From SXOA01 sp051004015 (lineage in GTDB: Bacteria > Planctomycetota > Planctomycetia > Pirellulales > Pirellulaceae), in NCBI GenBank assembly GCA_051004015.1, contig JBPCKT010000010.1:17629-81628 (forward strand): a stretch of DNA of 64,000 nucleotides. The letters are read 5' to 3'. The notes under the pieces were generated by a model, which was not told the origin of the DNA, made no database searches, and saw nothing but the letters and a program-made list of their open reading frames with translations. Shown here in pieces: positions 7,789-16,833 of the stretch. The translations under genes and the position numbers were made by a program. Each line of letters starts with the position of its first letter. Position 1 is the stretch's first letter.

Positions 7789-10020
7789 CTACATCTCAAA
7801 GTGGAACGTCCGGCAGGCCGTGCGCCAGAGACGGCGGTAGAGAGGCTGATATCCCGCGTGGATTTTGGCATGGCCGGTAGCGCCGGGTAAGTGCAATCCC
7901 GTCGAGTCCGTCAGCGGAGCGCTCGCCTGGTAGGTGACATCGGCGGGGCGTTCGATACCCGTTTCGTCCGTGCGTGTCGCCATGTCGCCGCCGGACTTGA
8001 GCGTGAGGTTCCGCGGAGCGGATTGCATTTCCTGCTGGGAAATGTGCTCTATGCTGCTCTTCCGTTTTGCGCCGGGCTCCGCCGCGAGGAACAGGTCAAC
8101 GGGCTGGTCCGGACGGACGAACTCCAGCTCATCCTGGCTGATGGCAAGGATAGCTTCCAGCTCTCCGGGATGGGCGATGCGGCAGATGAGGGTGCTCGGT
8201 TCGAGGTAGGCCCCGACGTTGTGCAACTCTAGCGGCCGGCCGGACCAGGAGGCGAGTGTGCCGTGGGTGGACGTAAACGGTGTCTTGGTCGGCGCGGGAA
8301 CGACGATGCCATCGACCGGCGCGACGATAGTCAGCTTCTTGATCTCTTTGCGGCGGCGAACAAGCTGGGCATCGACGGCGGCGATCGCTTCTTGTCCTTC
8401 AGCATGCTCCAGATGGGCGGTGTCGTCGGTATGAGCTCGCTGGCGAAGAGCATCGAGCCGGGCGGCGAGCTGCTCGCGCTCGCTTTCCAGCTTTCGCTGG
8501 CTGAGGCGGGCATCGATGTTCTCCAAAGTGAGCAGCGGTTCCCCCGCACGGACCTCGCCGCTTTGCAGGTGAATCTGCCGAACCTCGCCGGGGACATCCA
8601 CATACACGCTCGTCCCTCCCCGCGGCTGCACGTAGAAGCTGCACGGGATGTAGTAGGGCAGTGGCACGCAAAGGATTCCGGCCAGGGCGGCAGCGGATAG
8701 GCCGAGGATAACGGCGGCGCGGAGCTTTTTCACTTTGGTGGCCCTCCCAGGGACATGAAAGAATTTCGCCAGCCGCCAGGCCGGCAGAATGACGAGACTG
8801 AAGACCATCATGCCAGCGAGGGCCTGGCCCAGCACCTTCAGCCCCCACGGTTCTAGAGCGCGGTAGAGGAACCAGAAGATGGAGAGCGTGACGAACCAGC
8901 CGTAACACGCGGAGGCGATGCTATAGAGAGCGAACAGCCAGATGCGGCGGCGGGGTAGGAACGGGTCCGGCGGCTCTGGCAGTCCGAGCACCCACGCGGC
9001 GGCCCTACGTTGGAGCACGAGCGACGCCTTCTGCCGCAGGTTGGGGATTTCGAGCAGGTCCGACAGGATGTAGTAGCCGTCGTACCGCATCAACGGGTTG
9101 GCGTTAAAAATGAGCGTGCTGACCGAGCAGACGAACATCACGTCCAAGCAGAGGCCGTTCACTATTCCCGGCCTCGTGTACCACCACAGAAACGTGGCCA
9201 GCGATGCCAGAATCAACTCCACATACATTCCGCCGGCGCCCACCGCCGCCCGCCGCCAGCGGCTGGGGATCATCCAGGAATCGGTGACGTTGCAATACAG
9301 GCACGGCGTGAAGACCAGCAGCATCAGCCCCATCTCATGGCACTCGCCGCCGAAGTTTTTGCAGGCCAGTCCGTGCCCAATCTCATGCAGGATTTTGGTG
9401 ACGCAAAGCGTGAGCGCCAGCCAGAGCCAATTCTTCGCCGCGAAGAACTCCCGAAAGTCCGGCAGCCGCGAACGGAAGACGTCGAATTCCGCACTAATGA
9501 GCAGCAGCGCCGAGAGCATGAGCAGCAGCGCGGCCGCCAGCGCGGGCAGCGAGAACAGCCAGCCGAAGTAGCGATTGAGCCAGGTGAGCAAGTGGTCGGG
9601 GTCGTAGCCGCGAAATCGAATCGCCAGGATGCTGCTGAGTTTCCCTAGCAAGACCTGCCGCTCTTTGGTCGCGGCGCGTTCGGCAAGCTGTTCTCCTTGG
9701 CCCGGCAGCTCGGAGAGGAGCAGGCCGTTGCGATAGAGCAAGCCGATGAGCTGATGGAGCTCTGCGGCCGAGATTTTTTGCGGGGCGAACTGGGTCTCGA
9801 ACCGCTCGCGGATGGTATCGAGACTGGACTTGCCGTCGAGCAGCGCGAGCAGCGCGTACTCTTCATCTTCGAAGCGAAAGTACTTGAGGGACATTGGGTC
9901 CTTGATGACCCAGTACTCTCTCCCCTGGTACGACTGCCGCGTCACCTGCAAATCCGGCCGCATCCGGAGCTGCACCGCACGGCTGGAAGAGGAGACGAGA
10001 GTGGAGGAGGGAGAGGGCAT
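7789..10020 (-). CDS. PqqD-like / M50 metallopeptidase / HlyD-type adaptor fusion
   Basis: 743-aa multi-TM protein from ATG 10020 with GAGG 8 nt upstream. Residues ~20-110 resemble a PqqD-like winged helix (YWVIKDPMSLKYFRFEDEEY...LLDGKSSLDTI). Several TM helices follow, carrying the M50/site-2-protease zinc motif HEIGH at ~212-216 and a second conserved segment NPLMRYDGYYILSDLL that would supply the third ligand (Asp). The C-terminal ~300 residues form a biotinyl-lipoyl/HlyD-like adaptor with a coiled coil (VDVPGEVRQIHLQSGEVRAGEPL). It is the last gene of a three-gene minus-strand unit with two more HlyD-type proteins. The set resembles export systems for processed peptides, but substrate and proteolytic activity are unknown. 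Confidence 0.8.
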   Translation of the reverse strand: MPSPSSTLVSSSSRAVQLRMRPDLQVTRQSYQGREYWVIKDPMSLKYFRFEDEEYALLALLDGKSSLDTIRERFETQFAPQKISAAELHQLIGLLYRNGLLLSELPGQGEQLAERAATKERQVLLGKLSSILAIRFRGYDPDHLLTWLNRYFGWLFSLPALAAALLLMLSALLLISAEFDVFRSRLPDFREFFAAKNWLWLALTLCVTKILHEIGHGLACKNFGGECHEMGLMLLVFTPCLYCNVTDSWMIPSRWRRAAVGAGGMYVELILASLATFLWWYTRPGIVNGLCLDVMFVCSVSTLIFNANPLMRYDGYYILSDLLEIPNLRQKASLVLQRRAAAWVLGLPEPPDPFLPRRRIWLFALYSIASACYGWFVTLSIFWFLYRALEPWGLKVLGQALAGMMVFSLVILPAWRLAKFFHVPGRATKVKKLRAAVILGLSAAALAGILCVPLPYYIPCSFYVQPRGGTSVYVDVPGEVRQIHLQSGEVRAGEPLLTLENIDARLSQRKLESEREQLAARLDALRQRAHTDDTAHLEHAEGQEAIAAVDAQLVRRRKEIKKLTIVAPVDGIVVPAPTKTPFTSTHGTLASWSGRPLELHNVGAYLEPSTLICRIAHPGELEAILAISQDELEFVRPDQPVDLFLAAEPGAKRKSSIEHISQQEMQSAPRNLTLKSGGDMATRTDETGIERPADVTYQASAPLTDSTGLHLPGATGHAKIHAGYQPLYRRLWRTACRTFHFEM

Positions 10021-10027
10021 ACGATCC

Positions 10028-10136
10028 TCGTTCCCAAGCTCAGCTTGGGAACGCAAGTCTTCGAAGCTCTGCTTCGTCTGGAGGAACTGGAAGCGGAGCT
10101 TCCGACCGTGTGTTCCCAAGCAGAGCTTGGGAACAA
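10028..10136. repeat. Composite palindromic repeat (GTTCCCAAGC family)
   Basis: Four hairpins in 105 bp. GTTCCCAAGC and its complement flank TCA (10030-10052) and again flank AGA (10112-10134). Between them are CGAAGC/GCTTCG around TCT (10062-10076) and GGAAGC/GCTTCC around GGA (10089-10103). It lies between the HlyD gene (stop 10156) and the M50 gene (ATG 10020), and its left edge supplies the GAGG ribosome-binding site of the latter. Such elements occur in high copy in planctomycete genomes. Confidence 0.8.
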
Positions 10137-10155
10137 GTTGTCCAGTAACTGTTTG

Positions 10156-11127
10156 CTACTTACCAATTGTCATCATCGCGTTCATCCCCGGTCGCAGCAG
10201 CCACTGGTTCTGCTCGCGTCGGTTTTCCACTTCGGCCCGCACGCGGTACTTGCCGCCGGACGTGACGATGGGGCTGATGAAGACCACCTTCCCGGAGAAC
10301 CGCTCCTTGCGTCCGCGGGCGAGATGCACGTCCACCACCACGTTGCCGCCGGCGATTTCACCGACGTTTACGTCCGAGGCGAGCACGAACCCTTCCACCC
10401 GCAGCCGGTCCATCCGCACGACCTGCACCACCGGCTCGCCGGCGCTGACCCATTCTTGCCGCTCGTGAAAGACCGTGACGACCTCGCCGTCAACCGGAGA
10501 GATAATCTCCCGCCGGGCGAGAGCGAGTTCGACGGCATCGACCTCCGCTTGGTGAACATCCGCGGTCATCTTGGCAACCTTCAAGTCCAGCTTGGCCTTT
10601 TCAATCTGCAGCTCATCGCGCTGGCGTGCGAGCTTGGCCTTTTCCAGCTCGGTCCCCGAAACTGTGTTCTGGGCCTTCCGCTCAATCGAAAGCAGGCGGT
10701 TGAGTTCGGCCGTGGAGTACGCCAAAGAAGCCTCCGCAAATCGGACTTCCACGTCATCGGAAGCCTTGGTCAAAGCTGCGTCCCGCTCCAACTCCGCTTT
10801 GAGCTTGCGGACCAGCGGCTCGCGGTCGTCGAGGACGGCGAGTGGCTCTCCTTTGCGGACAACGGCACCTTCAATGACCGTGAGCTTCTTGATGGCACCC
10901 GCTTCCAGCGCCGGCACTTGCACGTCTTCCAGCAGGTAGATGAAGCAGTCCGGGACTTGCACCGCTCCTGCAGACTCCTGCGATGAGCCGACGGACGTCC
11001 CCCGAAACGCGCTCGGCTGCCGCGCCGCCGAGGGTCGCTCGGGAGGAAGAGCCAAAGCAGATACAGCAACGATCGCGGCGACTACTATCGACATAGCTTT
11101 GAACCTTGAATGTGGAACTTTGAACAT
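10156..11127 (-). CDS. HlyD/MFP-family periplasmic adaptor
   Basis: 323-aa membrane-fusion/adaptor protein. The N-terminal hydrophobic segment (MSIVVAAIVAVSALAL, from ~12) is a signal peptide or anchor. The biotinyl-lipoyl half-domain begins around VPALEAGAIKKLTVIEGAVVRKGEPLAVLDD, a long coiled coil covers ~120-215, and IISPVDGEVVTVFHERQEWVSAGEPV closes the lipoyl domain. The start ATG 11127 lies 5 bp after the stop of the GAF-HlyD gene, so the two are co-transcribed. HlyD adaptors link inner-membrane transporters to the outer envelope. No ABC or RND pump is encoded next to it; the M50 fusion downstream is the likely membrane partner. Confidence 0.85.
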   Translation of the reverse strand: MFKVPHSRFKAMSIVVAAIVAVSALALPPERPSAARQPSAFRGTSVGSSQESAGAVQVPDCFIYLLEDVQVPALEAGAIKKLTVIEGAVVRKGEPLAVLDDREPLVRKLKAELERDAALTKASDDVEVRFAEASLAYSTAELNRLLSIERKAQNTVSGTELEKAKLARQRDELQIEKAKLDLKVAKMTADVHQAEVDAVELALARREIISPVDGEVVTVFHERQEWVSAGEPVVQVVRMDRLRVEGFVLASDVNVGEIAGGNVVVDVHLARGRKERFSGKVVFISPIVTSGGKYRVRAEVENRREQNQWLLRPGMNAMMTIGK

Positions 11128-11132
11128 TTGCT

Positions 11133-13289
11133 CTACAGCCAGAACAGCACTTTCGCCTGCACCGTCTCAATCAAATCGCAGAACCATGTGTAGCCCAGGC
11201 TCTTCCGTCCGCAGTACAGCTTTGCCGTGACCGTCGTTTGGTCGTGCAAATGCGGCAGCGTGTCGCGGACGACTTCCACGCGAACGAGGATGGTGTTCCC
11301 TTCCTCGCCGCGGACTTCGGCAGACTGTTCGATTTCGACAACGCGGCCGTGATATTCTTCCCCAGGATGGCTACTGAGCATGAAAGTGACGTCGAGAGAA
11401 GGGCGGCTATGGTCAGAGACATCATCCCCCTCCTCTTGCGCCGCCAGAATGTGCCGCAGCCGCCGCTCAGGGACGTAGAGCTCCAACTCCCACGGCCCAT
11501 CGGGGTTGGCGAGTGTCATCAACACCTGGCCGCGCTGCACGGGACGGCGGAGCAGGCTGGTTTCCACTTCCCAGGTCACCACCTGGCCCGCTTCTTCGGC
11601 CAACACCCTTAGCCTCTTCTGCTTCTCCGCGAACAGCTCCTGCTCGCGGCGGATGTTCTCGGCTTCCTGACGTAACTCGACCAGCTCGCCCGCCAGCCGG
11701 CTTTCGTCGTAAGGGGTCAGGTGGGATGCGCCGCCGCGGTTGTTGTCGAGCAGACGTTTGTTCGTGGACGAAGTTTTTTCCTGCACCGCCTTCTGGCGGC
11801 CAAGCAGGCGTTCAAATTCTTCGGCCAACTCCGGACTGTTGAGCTCCGCCAGCACGTCACCACGGCTGACCGTCTGACCATGCCGGACGGGGACGTTGAC
11901 GACGTCGCCATCGATGCGGGCAAAGACATCCCGCCGCTCAACCGGCTGAAGCTTCCCCTTGGCGGCAACTTCAAAGTCCGCGGGGATGACGGCCAGACCG
12001 TAGATGATTCCACCTAGCAGAGCCAGCACGCCGGCAGTCTTGAAAAATGTCCGGCCGCGGAAGAGCGAAGCCGTCTTTCCCAGCAACTTCCAAAGCGGCA
12101 TCAGGAACAGGCCGCTGTGCTCCAGAGCATTGGCGAGGGCGGCCGCGCTATGCTCGGCCACCATTTCGCCGCGGCTGCGAAGCAGGTCGGTCGCCTTGGC
12201 CTCCTGCAGTTGTTCGATGATGAGAGCGCCGACAAGTTTCTTCCGCTGGGACTTGGATTTGTCAGAGTCGGGGCTGGGATTGGCTCCACCGACCGTGGCC
12301 AAGAGTGGCAGCACGGCCACAAGCCGGGCATGAGAGGCATCAATGTACGGCTGGAGGTGCTGGTCAATTTGCGGCGCGGCTTCGCCACTGTCGGCAGCGT
12401 GCCATAGGGGCTCCTTGGTTCGCGCGACCACCTGGGCCAATTTGCTGAGATGCCGGACTTCCGTGGCTCGCCGGTCGATGGTATCCAGCCCGCTCACCGC
12501 GACGACCCGCAGCTTCCCGCCGTCCTGCACCGCCAGCGACACCCGGTCGCATCCAATCAACCGCCGCCCTTCATTGACAATTGAGTACCCGGCCTGCCGC
12601 ACATCGAGCGAGGCGTGGATGGACCGCAGGAACTGCTCGAGCTGCTTCCAAAGCTGTTGCCGGTCATGCAAAAACCGGAGCCGCTGGTTCTTCAGATAGT
12701 CCGCCGCCAGGTCCGCCATCTGCGAGACGAAGCGGACGTAGCCGCGCTGCGTCGTCGGCCCGCCGCCAGGGCGCTGAAAGATTTCGACAATGCCGACCAC
12801 TTCCTGTTCCACGCGGAGCGCCGCGAGGACGAGCAGGTGAGCGGAGGGATTCGCTTCAGCATCCTCTCCGCCGCCTCCAGCTCGAGGCGGCACGAGGAGC
12901 GCGTTACTCGACGACATCGCCTTGCGGAGCAAGCGGCTGTGCTGCTGGCGGCCGACGGTGGAGTCGTCAAGTTCCGCGCCCGCAAGGTTGACCTGGTACT
13001 GCAACGAGAGACCGTTGTCGCCGTTTGTCCAAACAGCGCCGCCAACCGCGGCCATGGCGGAAACAATGCGACCCAGAAAACCCGCATAGAACTCTTCCGG
13101 CGGAATCTCCTGCCGCGCGAGCTGAGCGATTTCCTGAACCAGGGAACGAATCTCGTTCTTGGTTTCTTGGACGAGTAACGGGTCGGGGATTGGCGGCGGA
13201 CTTGCGGCGCTTCCCTTTGCGGCTGCCGGCGCAGAAGCCAGCGGCACATGCAGCGGCGAAGCGGTCGCCTGTGAATACGAAGTCGCCAT
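11133..13289 (-). CDS. GAF-domain / HlyD-type adaptor fusion protein
   Basis: 718-aa protein, first gene of the three-gene unit. Residues ~1-390 are cytoplasmic: an Ala/Pro-rich start, a helical segment (EIRSLVQEIAQLARQEIPPEEFYAGFLGRI) and a GAF-like domain (SLDVRQAGYSIVNEGRRLIGCDRVSLAV). One TM helix follows (TAGVLALLGGIIYGLAVIPADFEVAA), then a HlyD-like periplasmic half: lipoyl segments (VNVPVRHGQTVSRGDVLAELNSPELAEEFERLL), a coiled coil, and a beta-barrel-like end with a final hydrophobic stretch. The architecture suggests that a ligand or redox signal sensed inside the cell is linked to the adaptor, which is an inference. No catalytic domain is seen. Confidence 0.8.
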   Translation of the reverse strand: MATSYSQATASPLHVPLASAPAAAKGSAASPPPIPDPLLVQETKNEIRSLVQEIAQLARQEIPPEEFYAGFLGRIVSAMAAVGGAVWTNGDNGLSLQYQVNLAGAELDDSTVGRQQHSRLLRKAMSSSNALLVPPRAGGGGEDAEANPSAHLLVLAALRVEQEVVGIVEIFQRPGGGPTTQRGYVRFVSQMADLAADYLKNQRLRFLHDRQQLWKQLEQFLRSIHASLDVRQAGYSIVNEGRRLIGCDRVSLAVQDGGKLRVVAVSGLDTIDRRATEVRHLSKLAQVVARTKEPLWHAADSGEAAPQIDQHLQPYIDASHARLVAVLPLLATVGGANPSPDSDKSKSQRKKLVGALIIEQLQEAKATDLLRSRGEMVAEHSAAALANALEHSGLFLMPLWKLLGKTASLFRGRTFFKTAGVLALLGGIIYGLAVIPADFEVAAKGKLQPVERRDVFARIDGDVVNVPVRHGQTVSRGDVLAELNSPELAEEFERLLGRQKAVQEKTSSTNKRLLDNNRGGASHLTPYDESRLAGELVELRQEAENIRREQELFAEKQKRLRVLAEEAGQVVTWEVETSLLRRPVQRGQVLMTLANPDGPWELELYVPERRLRHILAAQEEGDDVSDHSRPSLDVTFMLSSHPGEEYHGRVVEIEQSAEVRGEEGNTILVRVEVVRDTLPHLHDQTTVTAKLYCGRKSLGYTWFCDLIETVQAKVLFWL

Positions 13290-13436
13290 TCGGAAGAGCG
13301 TGCTAGCGGAAGAGGCGCGAGGGTACGCTTCTTATCTTCGGCCCAGGCAAGCCTTGCTCTGCCGGAAAAATCGGCACAAGCGGCAGAGTCGCTGATAGCA
13401 CTCCCCGCCGCCCGCCCTCTTCGCTACGCTAAAAGC

Positions 13437-14507
13437 ATGTCCCCGCTTCCCCATCTTCGCATCGGCTCGCTCGACATCGGCTCGCCGTTTGTCCAAGCGG
13501 CCCTCTCCGGCTACAGCGACTGGCCGATGCGGCTGTTGGCGCGGCGGCATGGGGCGTCGTACACGCTCTGTGAGGTGATGCTCGACCAGTTCCTTGTGGC
13601 GATGAAAGAGAACCGCAAAAAGAACAAGCACTTCCTGCACATCAGCGACGACGAGCACCCGGTCGCGGGCCAACTGATGGGTGCGGAGCCGGAGCAGTTC
13701 GCCGCAGGAGCGGTCCGCCTAGCCGCGGCGGGCTTCGATGTCGTCGATATCAACTTCGGCTGCCCGGTGAAGAAGGTCCTCGGCCGCTGCCGCGGCGGCT
13801 TTCACCTTAGCCAGCCGGACGTGGCGTTGGAAATCGTCCGCCGCACGCGGGAAAGCGTGCCGCCCCACATTCCGGTGACGGTCAAAATGCGGCGCGGCAT
13901 CGACGACACTCAGGAGAGCCGTGATCGCTTCTTCGAGATTCTCGACGGCGCGTTCGCGGCCGGCATCGCCGCCGTCACCGTCCACGGCCGCACCGTGGAG
14001 CAGCGGTACATCGGCCCGAGCCGCTGGAGCTTTTTGACCGAAGTAAAGCGTCACGTCGGCAGCCGCACCATCCTCGGCAGCGGCGATCTGTTCACGGCTC
14101 AGGCTTGCCTGGACATGCTCCGCGAAACGGGCATCGACGGCGTGACCGTGGCCCGCGGCGCGATCGGCAACCCCTGGATCTTCGCCCAGGCCCGCGCCCT
14201 CGCCGCCGGTCAGGCGCTGCCGCCACCGCCGTCACTCTATCAGCAGCGGGACGTCATCCTGGAGCACTTCCGTTTGGCGATGGAACTCTATGGCGAGCAG
14301 CGAGCCAGCGCAGAGATGCGGAAGTTCGGCATCAAGTACGCCGCCCTCCATCCGCAACACGTCCCATTGCGTGAAGCCTTCACGAAAGTCCGCGGCCTCG
14401 ATGACTGGAAGGCCGTCCTCGCCCAGTGGTACGCCGAAGACCTTCCCGGCTGCCACCCCGACCCCGCCATTCACCGGGTGAACGGGAGTTGCGAAGAAGC
14501 GGCGTGA
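13437..14507 (+). CDS. dus: tRNA-dihydrouridine synthase
   Basis: 356-aa FMN-dependent enzyme that reduces uridine to dihydrouridine in tRNA, cytoplasmic. Recognisable Dus segments in order: AALSGYSDWPMR (FMN site), QLMGAEPEQFAAGA, DINFGCPVKKV with the catalytic Cys at ~109, PVTVKMRRGID, VTVHGRTVEQRYIG and GVTVARGAIGNPWIF (phosphate-binding end of the TIM barrel). Length is slightly above DusB (~320). In place of the usual GSALL after the Cys motif it has GGFHLSQPD. ATG 13437 is the only plausible start. It is divergent from the GAF-HlyD operon (147 bp apart) and its 3' end overlaps that of queG, another tRNA-modification gene, by 37 bp. Dus subfamily not certain. Confidence 0.9.
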   Translation: MSPLPHLRIGSLDIGSPFVQAALSGYSDWPMRLLARRHGASYTLCEVMLDQFLVAMKENRKKNKHFLHISDDEHPVAGQLMGAEPEQFAAGAVRLAAAGFDVVDINFGCPVKKVLGRCRGGFHLSQPDVALEIVRRTRESVPPHIPVTVKMRRGIDDTQESRDRFFEILDGAFAAGIAAVTVHGRTVEQRYIGPSRWSFLTEVKRHVGSRTILGSGDLFTAQACLDMLRETGIDGVTVARGAIGNPWIFAQARALAAGQALPPPPSLYQQRDVILEHFRLAMELYGEQRASAEMRKFGIKYAALHPQHVPLREAFTKVRGLDDWKAVLAQWYAEDLPGCHPDPAIHRVNGSCEEAA

Positions 14508-15634
14508 AGCATCGCCGCCTCAATCTCCCTCCGTACACAACCATCCTCTTCATCCGCCAATCGTTCTTTCAAGGCCGCATTCGCCTCCTCGGTTCCAATC
14601 TCCCCCAGGGCCCACGCGCTCGCTCCTCGCACTAAGGGTTCCGAGTCGTTGAGGCCGCGAAGCAGGGCGGGAAGAGCCGTGACCGCGCGTTGATTGCCAA
14701 GAACGATGGCGGCGTTGCGGAGGAGGCCGCGGCGTTTGGCGCGCCAGAGAGGGGTGTGGCGGAAGCGGAGGCGGAAGGTGTCATCGTCGAGGTCAAAGAG
14801 CTCGGCGAGTTGGACGGGGTTAGACGGCGCGTCCTGCCGCGGCTCGAAGGCGGACTCGGTGGAGAGTGGGGCGAAGCGATTCCAGGGGCAAACGTCCTGG
14901 CAGACGTCGCAGCCGAACAGCCAGTCGCCGATGCCGGGGCGGAGCTCCCGGGGGATGGAGGCGTCGAGCTCAATCGTCAGGTAGCTGATGCAGCGGGTGG
15001 CATCCAGCAGGTACGGCTGGACGAAGGCCTGCGTGGGGCACGCATCCAGGCAGGCCGTGCAACTGCCGCAGTGGTCGGTATCCTGCGGCTCGTCGTAGAC
15101 GAGCTCCTGGTCGGTGAGGAGGGCGGCGAGAAAGAAGTAACTCCCCTGCTGGCGGCTGAGAAGGAGCGTGTGCTTGCCAATCCAGCCGAGGCCGGCGAGC
15201 TGCGCGAACTCCCGTTCCAGGAGCGGGGCGGAATCGACGACACCTCTCGCCTTCGCCCCAAGCACCCGGTTCTCCACCAGACTCACGAGCTGCTTCAGCC
15301 GCTCATGGATGACGTCGTGATAGTCAGTTGGTCCCCAGGCATAGCGCGAGATGCGGCCTTCGCCATCTTGCGGCAGCAGCGCGTCGGAAGTGCGGTAGTT
15401 GAGCGTCAGCATCAGGATGCTGCGAGCCCCTTCCAGCACCATGCTCGGATCGGCATAGGCATTCTGGCGAAGACGGATATAGTCCATCTCGCCGCCGTAG
15501 CCGAGATGAAGCCATTCCCCCAGCCGCGTCGCACCCGTCGGTGAAACGGCGGGACACGCCGCCGCCTGGCTGAAGCCGAGTCGCTCCGCTGCGGCTTTGA
15601 GTTCGCTCGTGAGTGAAGCCGCGTCTGAAGCCAT
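14471..15634 (-). CDS. queG: Epoxyqueuosine reductase QueG with HEAT-like C-terminus
   Basis: 387-aa cobalamin-dependent iron-sulfur enzyme performing the last step of queuosine synthesis, reduction of epoxyqueuosine in tRNA. The N-terminal domain is QueG-like (ARSILMLTLNYRT, GWIGKHTLLL). Two [4Fe-4S] clusters are visible: CGSCTACLDACPTQA and a second set in FGCDVCQDVCPWNRF. The C-terminal ~70 residues (TALPALLRGLNDSEPLVRGASAWALGEIG) form HEAT-like repeats, as in longer QueG proteins. ATG 15634 gives the standard N-terminus. It is convergent with and overlapping dus. No other queuosine gene and no preQ1 riboswitch is seen here. Confidence 0.92.
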   Translation of the reverse strand: MASDAASLTSELKAAAERLGFSQAAACPAVSPTGATRLGEWLHLGYGGEMDYIRLRQNAYADPSMVLEGARSILMLTLNYRTSDALLPQDGEGRISRYAWGPTDYHDVIHERLKQLVSLVENRVLGAKARGVVDSAPLLEREFAQLAGLGWIGKHTLLLSRQQGSYFFLAALLTDQELVYDEPQDTDHCGSCTACLDACPTQAFVQPYLLDATRCISYLTIELDASIPRELRPGIGDWLFGCDVCQDVCPWNRFAPLSTESAFEPRQDAPSNPVQLAELFDLDDDTFRLRFRHTPLWRAKRRGLLRNAAIVLGNQRAVTALPALLRGLNDSEPLVRGASAWALGEIGTEEANAALKERLADEEDGCVRREIEAAMLHAASSQLPFTR

Positions 15635-15655
15635 GACGTATTGTATCGTCCGCAG

Positions 15656-16798
15656 CTACGTCGCCTCGCGAAGTACCGCCTCCGCCTGCCGCCAGCGGAC
15701 GGAGATGCGACCGGCGAAGAAGGCCAGCAGGGTCATCACGCTCATCATGCAGAGGCACCACAGGGCCGCCTTGCCGCCGGCAACTTTGTCCGAAATCTGC
15801 AGGAAGCGAACCAGCCAGCCGTCCTCGCCGGAGATAATGGTCAGGCCGAGTGCCATCGCGTAAAGTGCCGCCGACGCCAGGGCGAACAGCGTGACCATCC
15901 AGACCGTCGTCCAGTCCGGCAATTGGATGAGATAAAAGGCGTACGCCACCTGCACCGCCCCCAGCATCCCCAGCACAATCGCCCAGCGGCCAAGCGGGGA
16001 AGCCGAAGTGCCGCTCACATAGGCGAACAGGTCCCAGGCACTGGGAAAGATGCTGAAAACGGCCGCGACGATCATCGCCGCGGCGAGTTGAAAGACGACG
16101 GTGATTTGCTGGGGAGAATGAATGAGTGGCGGATGGAATTCAACGGCAGGTGAGGGAGGTGGGAGCCGGGGAACAGGCGCGCGAGGAGTTGGAGCTATCG
16201 GGGCGGGAGGTGCTGCCTCAGCGGGGATTCCTGATGCCGGAATTGGCTCAGGCGGCGATACGGCAGGAGGGAGTGCAAGAATGGAAGGCTCAGTAGCGTT
16301 CAGGACCGGCGGAGGGGCGGGCTCGGCAGGTGGCGGCGCCGGCGGCGGCGATGGAATCGCGGGATTTTCCGCGGCGAATTGTGCTACTCGAAGAATGACC
16401 GGAGGAGGCTCGACCTTCTTGATTTCTCGAGCAGGAGCAGTCGGAATCGGCGGCGGGGGTGGTGGGGTTATCGGCGGCTTGAAAGCGGCTGCGGCAACAG
16501 GAGTTGTCGGTTCCTCCTTGCGCCAGCGGTCCTTCTCTTTCGGCGGCGGTAGTGGAGGCTGCTTCGTAACAGGCGGTTTGACGACGGGTTTACTTTCAAA
16601 AGCCGGCTGCGTCGCTTGGGGCTTCATTTCCTCCGGAGGCCGACTCGCGACTGGCGGCGGTGGTTTGGTCGGGCTTTCCCCCGGCACCCGCACTTCCCCC
16701 TGGCATTTGGGACAGCGGAAGGTCTGCCCGGCCCGGCTCTCGGAGACAATCAGCGAGTGCCCGGAGGGGCATTTAATCCGCAGCGGCATGAGGCTCAT
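15656..16798 (-). CDS. Zinc-ribbon, proline-rich, four-TM membrane protein
   Basis: 380-aa protein without an assignable function. The N-terminus carries a zinc-ribbon-like segment (KCPSGHSLIVSESRAGQ, then FRCPKCQGEVRVPG). Residues ~45-225 are extremely Pro/Ala-rich and certainly disordered. The C-terminal ~150 residues have four TM helices (e.g. IVAAVFSIFPSAWDLFAYV, TTVWMVTLFALASAALYAMAL). This zinc-ribbon plus proline linker plus TM layout is common among planctomycete hypothetical proteins. Starts at 16798 or 16789 (both ATG) are equally possible. It ends 21 bp before the queG start on the same strand, so the two may be co-transcribed. Confidence 0.7.
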   Translation of the reverse strand: MSLMPLRIKCPSGHSLIVSESRAGQTFRCPKCQGEVRVPGESPTKPPPPVASRPPEEMKPQATQPAFESKPVVKPPVTKQPPLPPPKEKDRWRKEEPTTPVAAAAFKPPITPPPPPPIPTAPAREIKKVEPPPVILRVAQFAAENPAIPSPPPAPPPAEPAPPPVLNATEPSILALPPAVSPPEPIPASGIPAEAAPPAPIAPTPRAPVPRLPPPSPAVEFHPPLIHSPQQITVVFQLAAAMIVAAVFSIFPSAWDLFAYVSGTSASPLGRWAIVLGMLGAVQVAYAFYLIQLPDWTTVWMVTLFALASAALYAMALGLTIISGEDGWLVRFLQISDKVAGGKAALWCLCMMSVMTLLAFFAGRISVRWRQAEAVLREAT

Positions 16799-16833
16799 CC
16801 AAGCAATCGCAAATTCTGGGACACCACTCTATT

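Noticed and set aside
6297..7871. 524-codon minus-strand frame opposite the DUF11 protein
   Set aside because: No recognisable domains and a His/Arg/Asp-rich composition typical of antisense of GC-rich genes.
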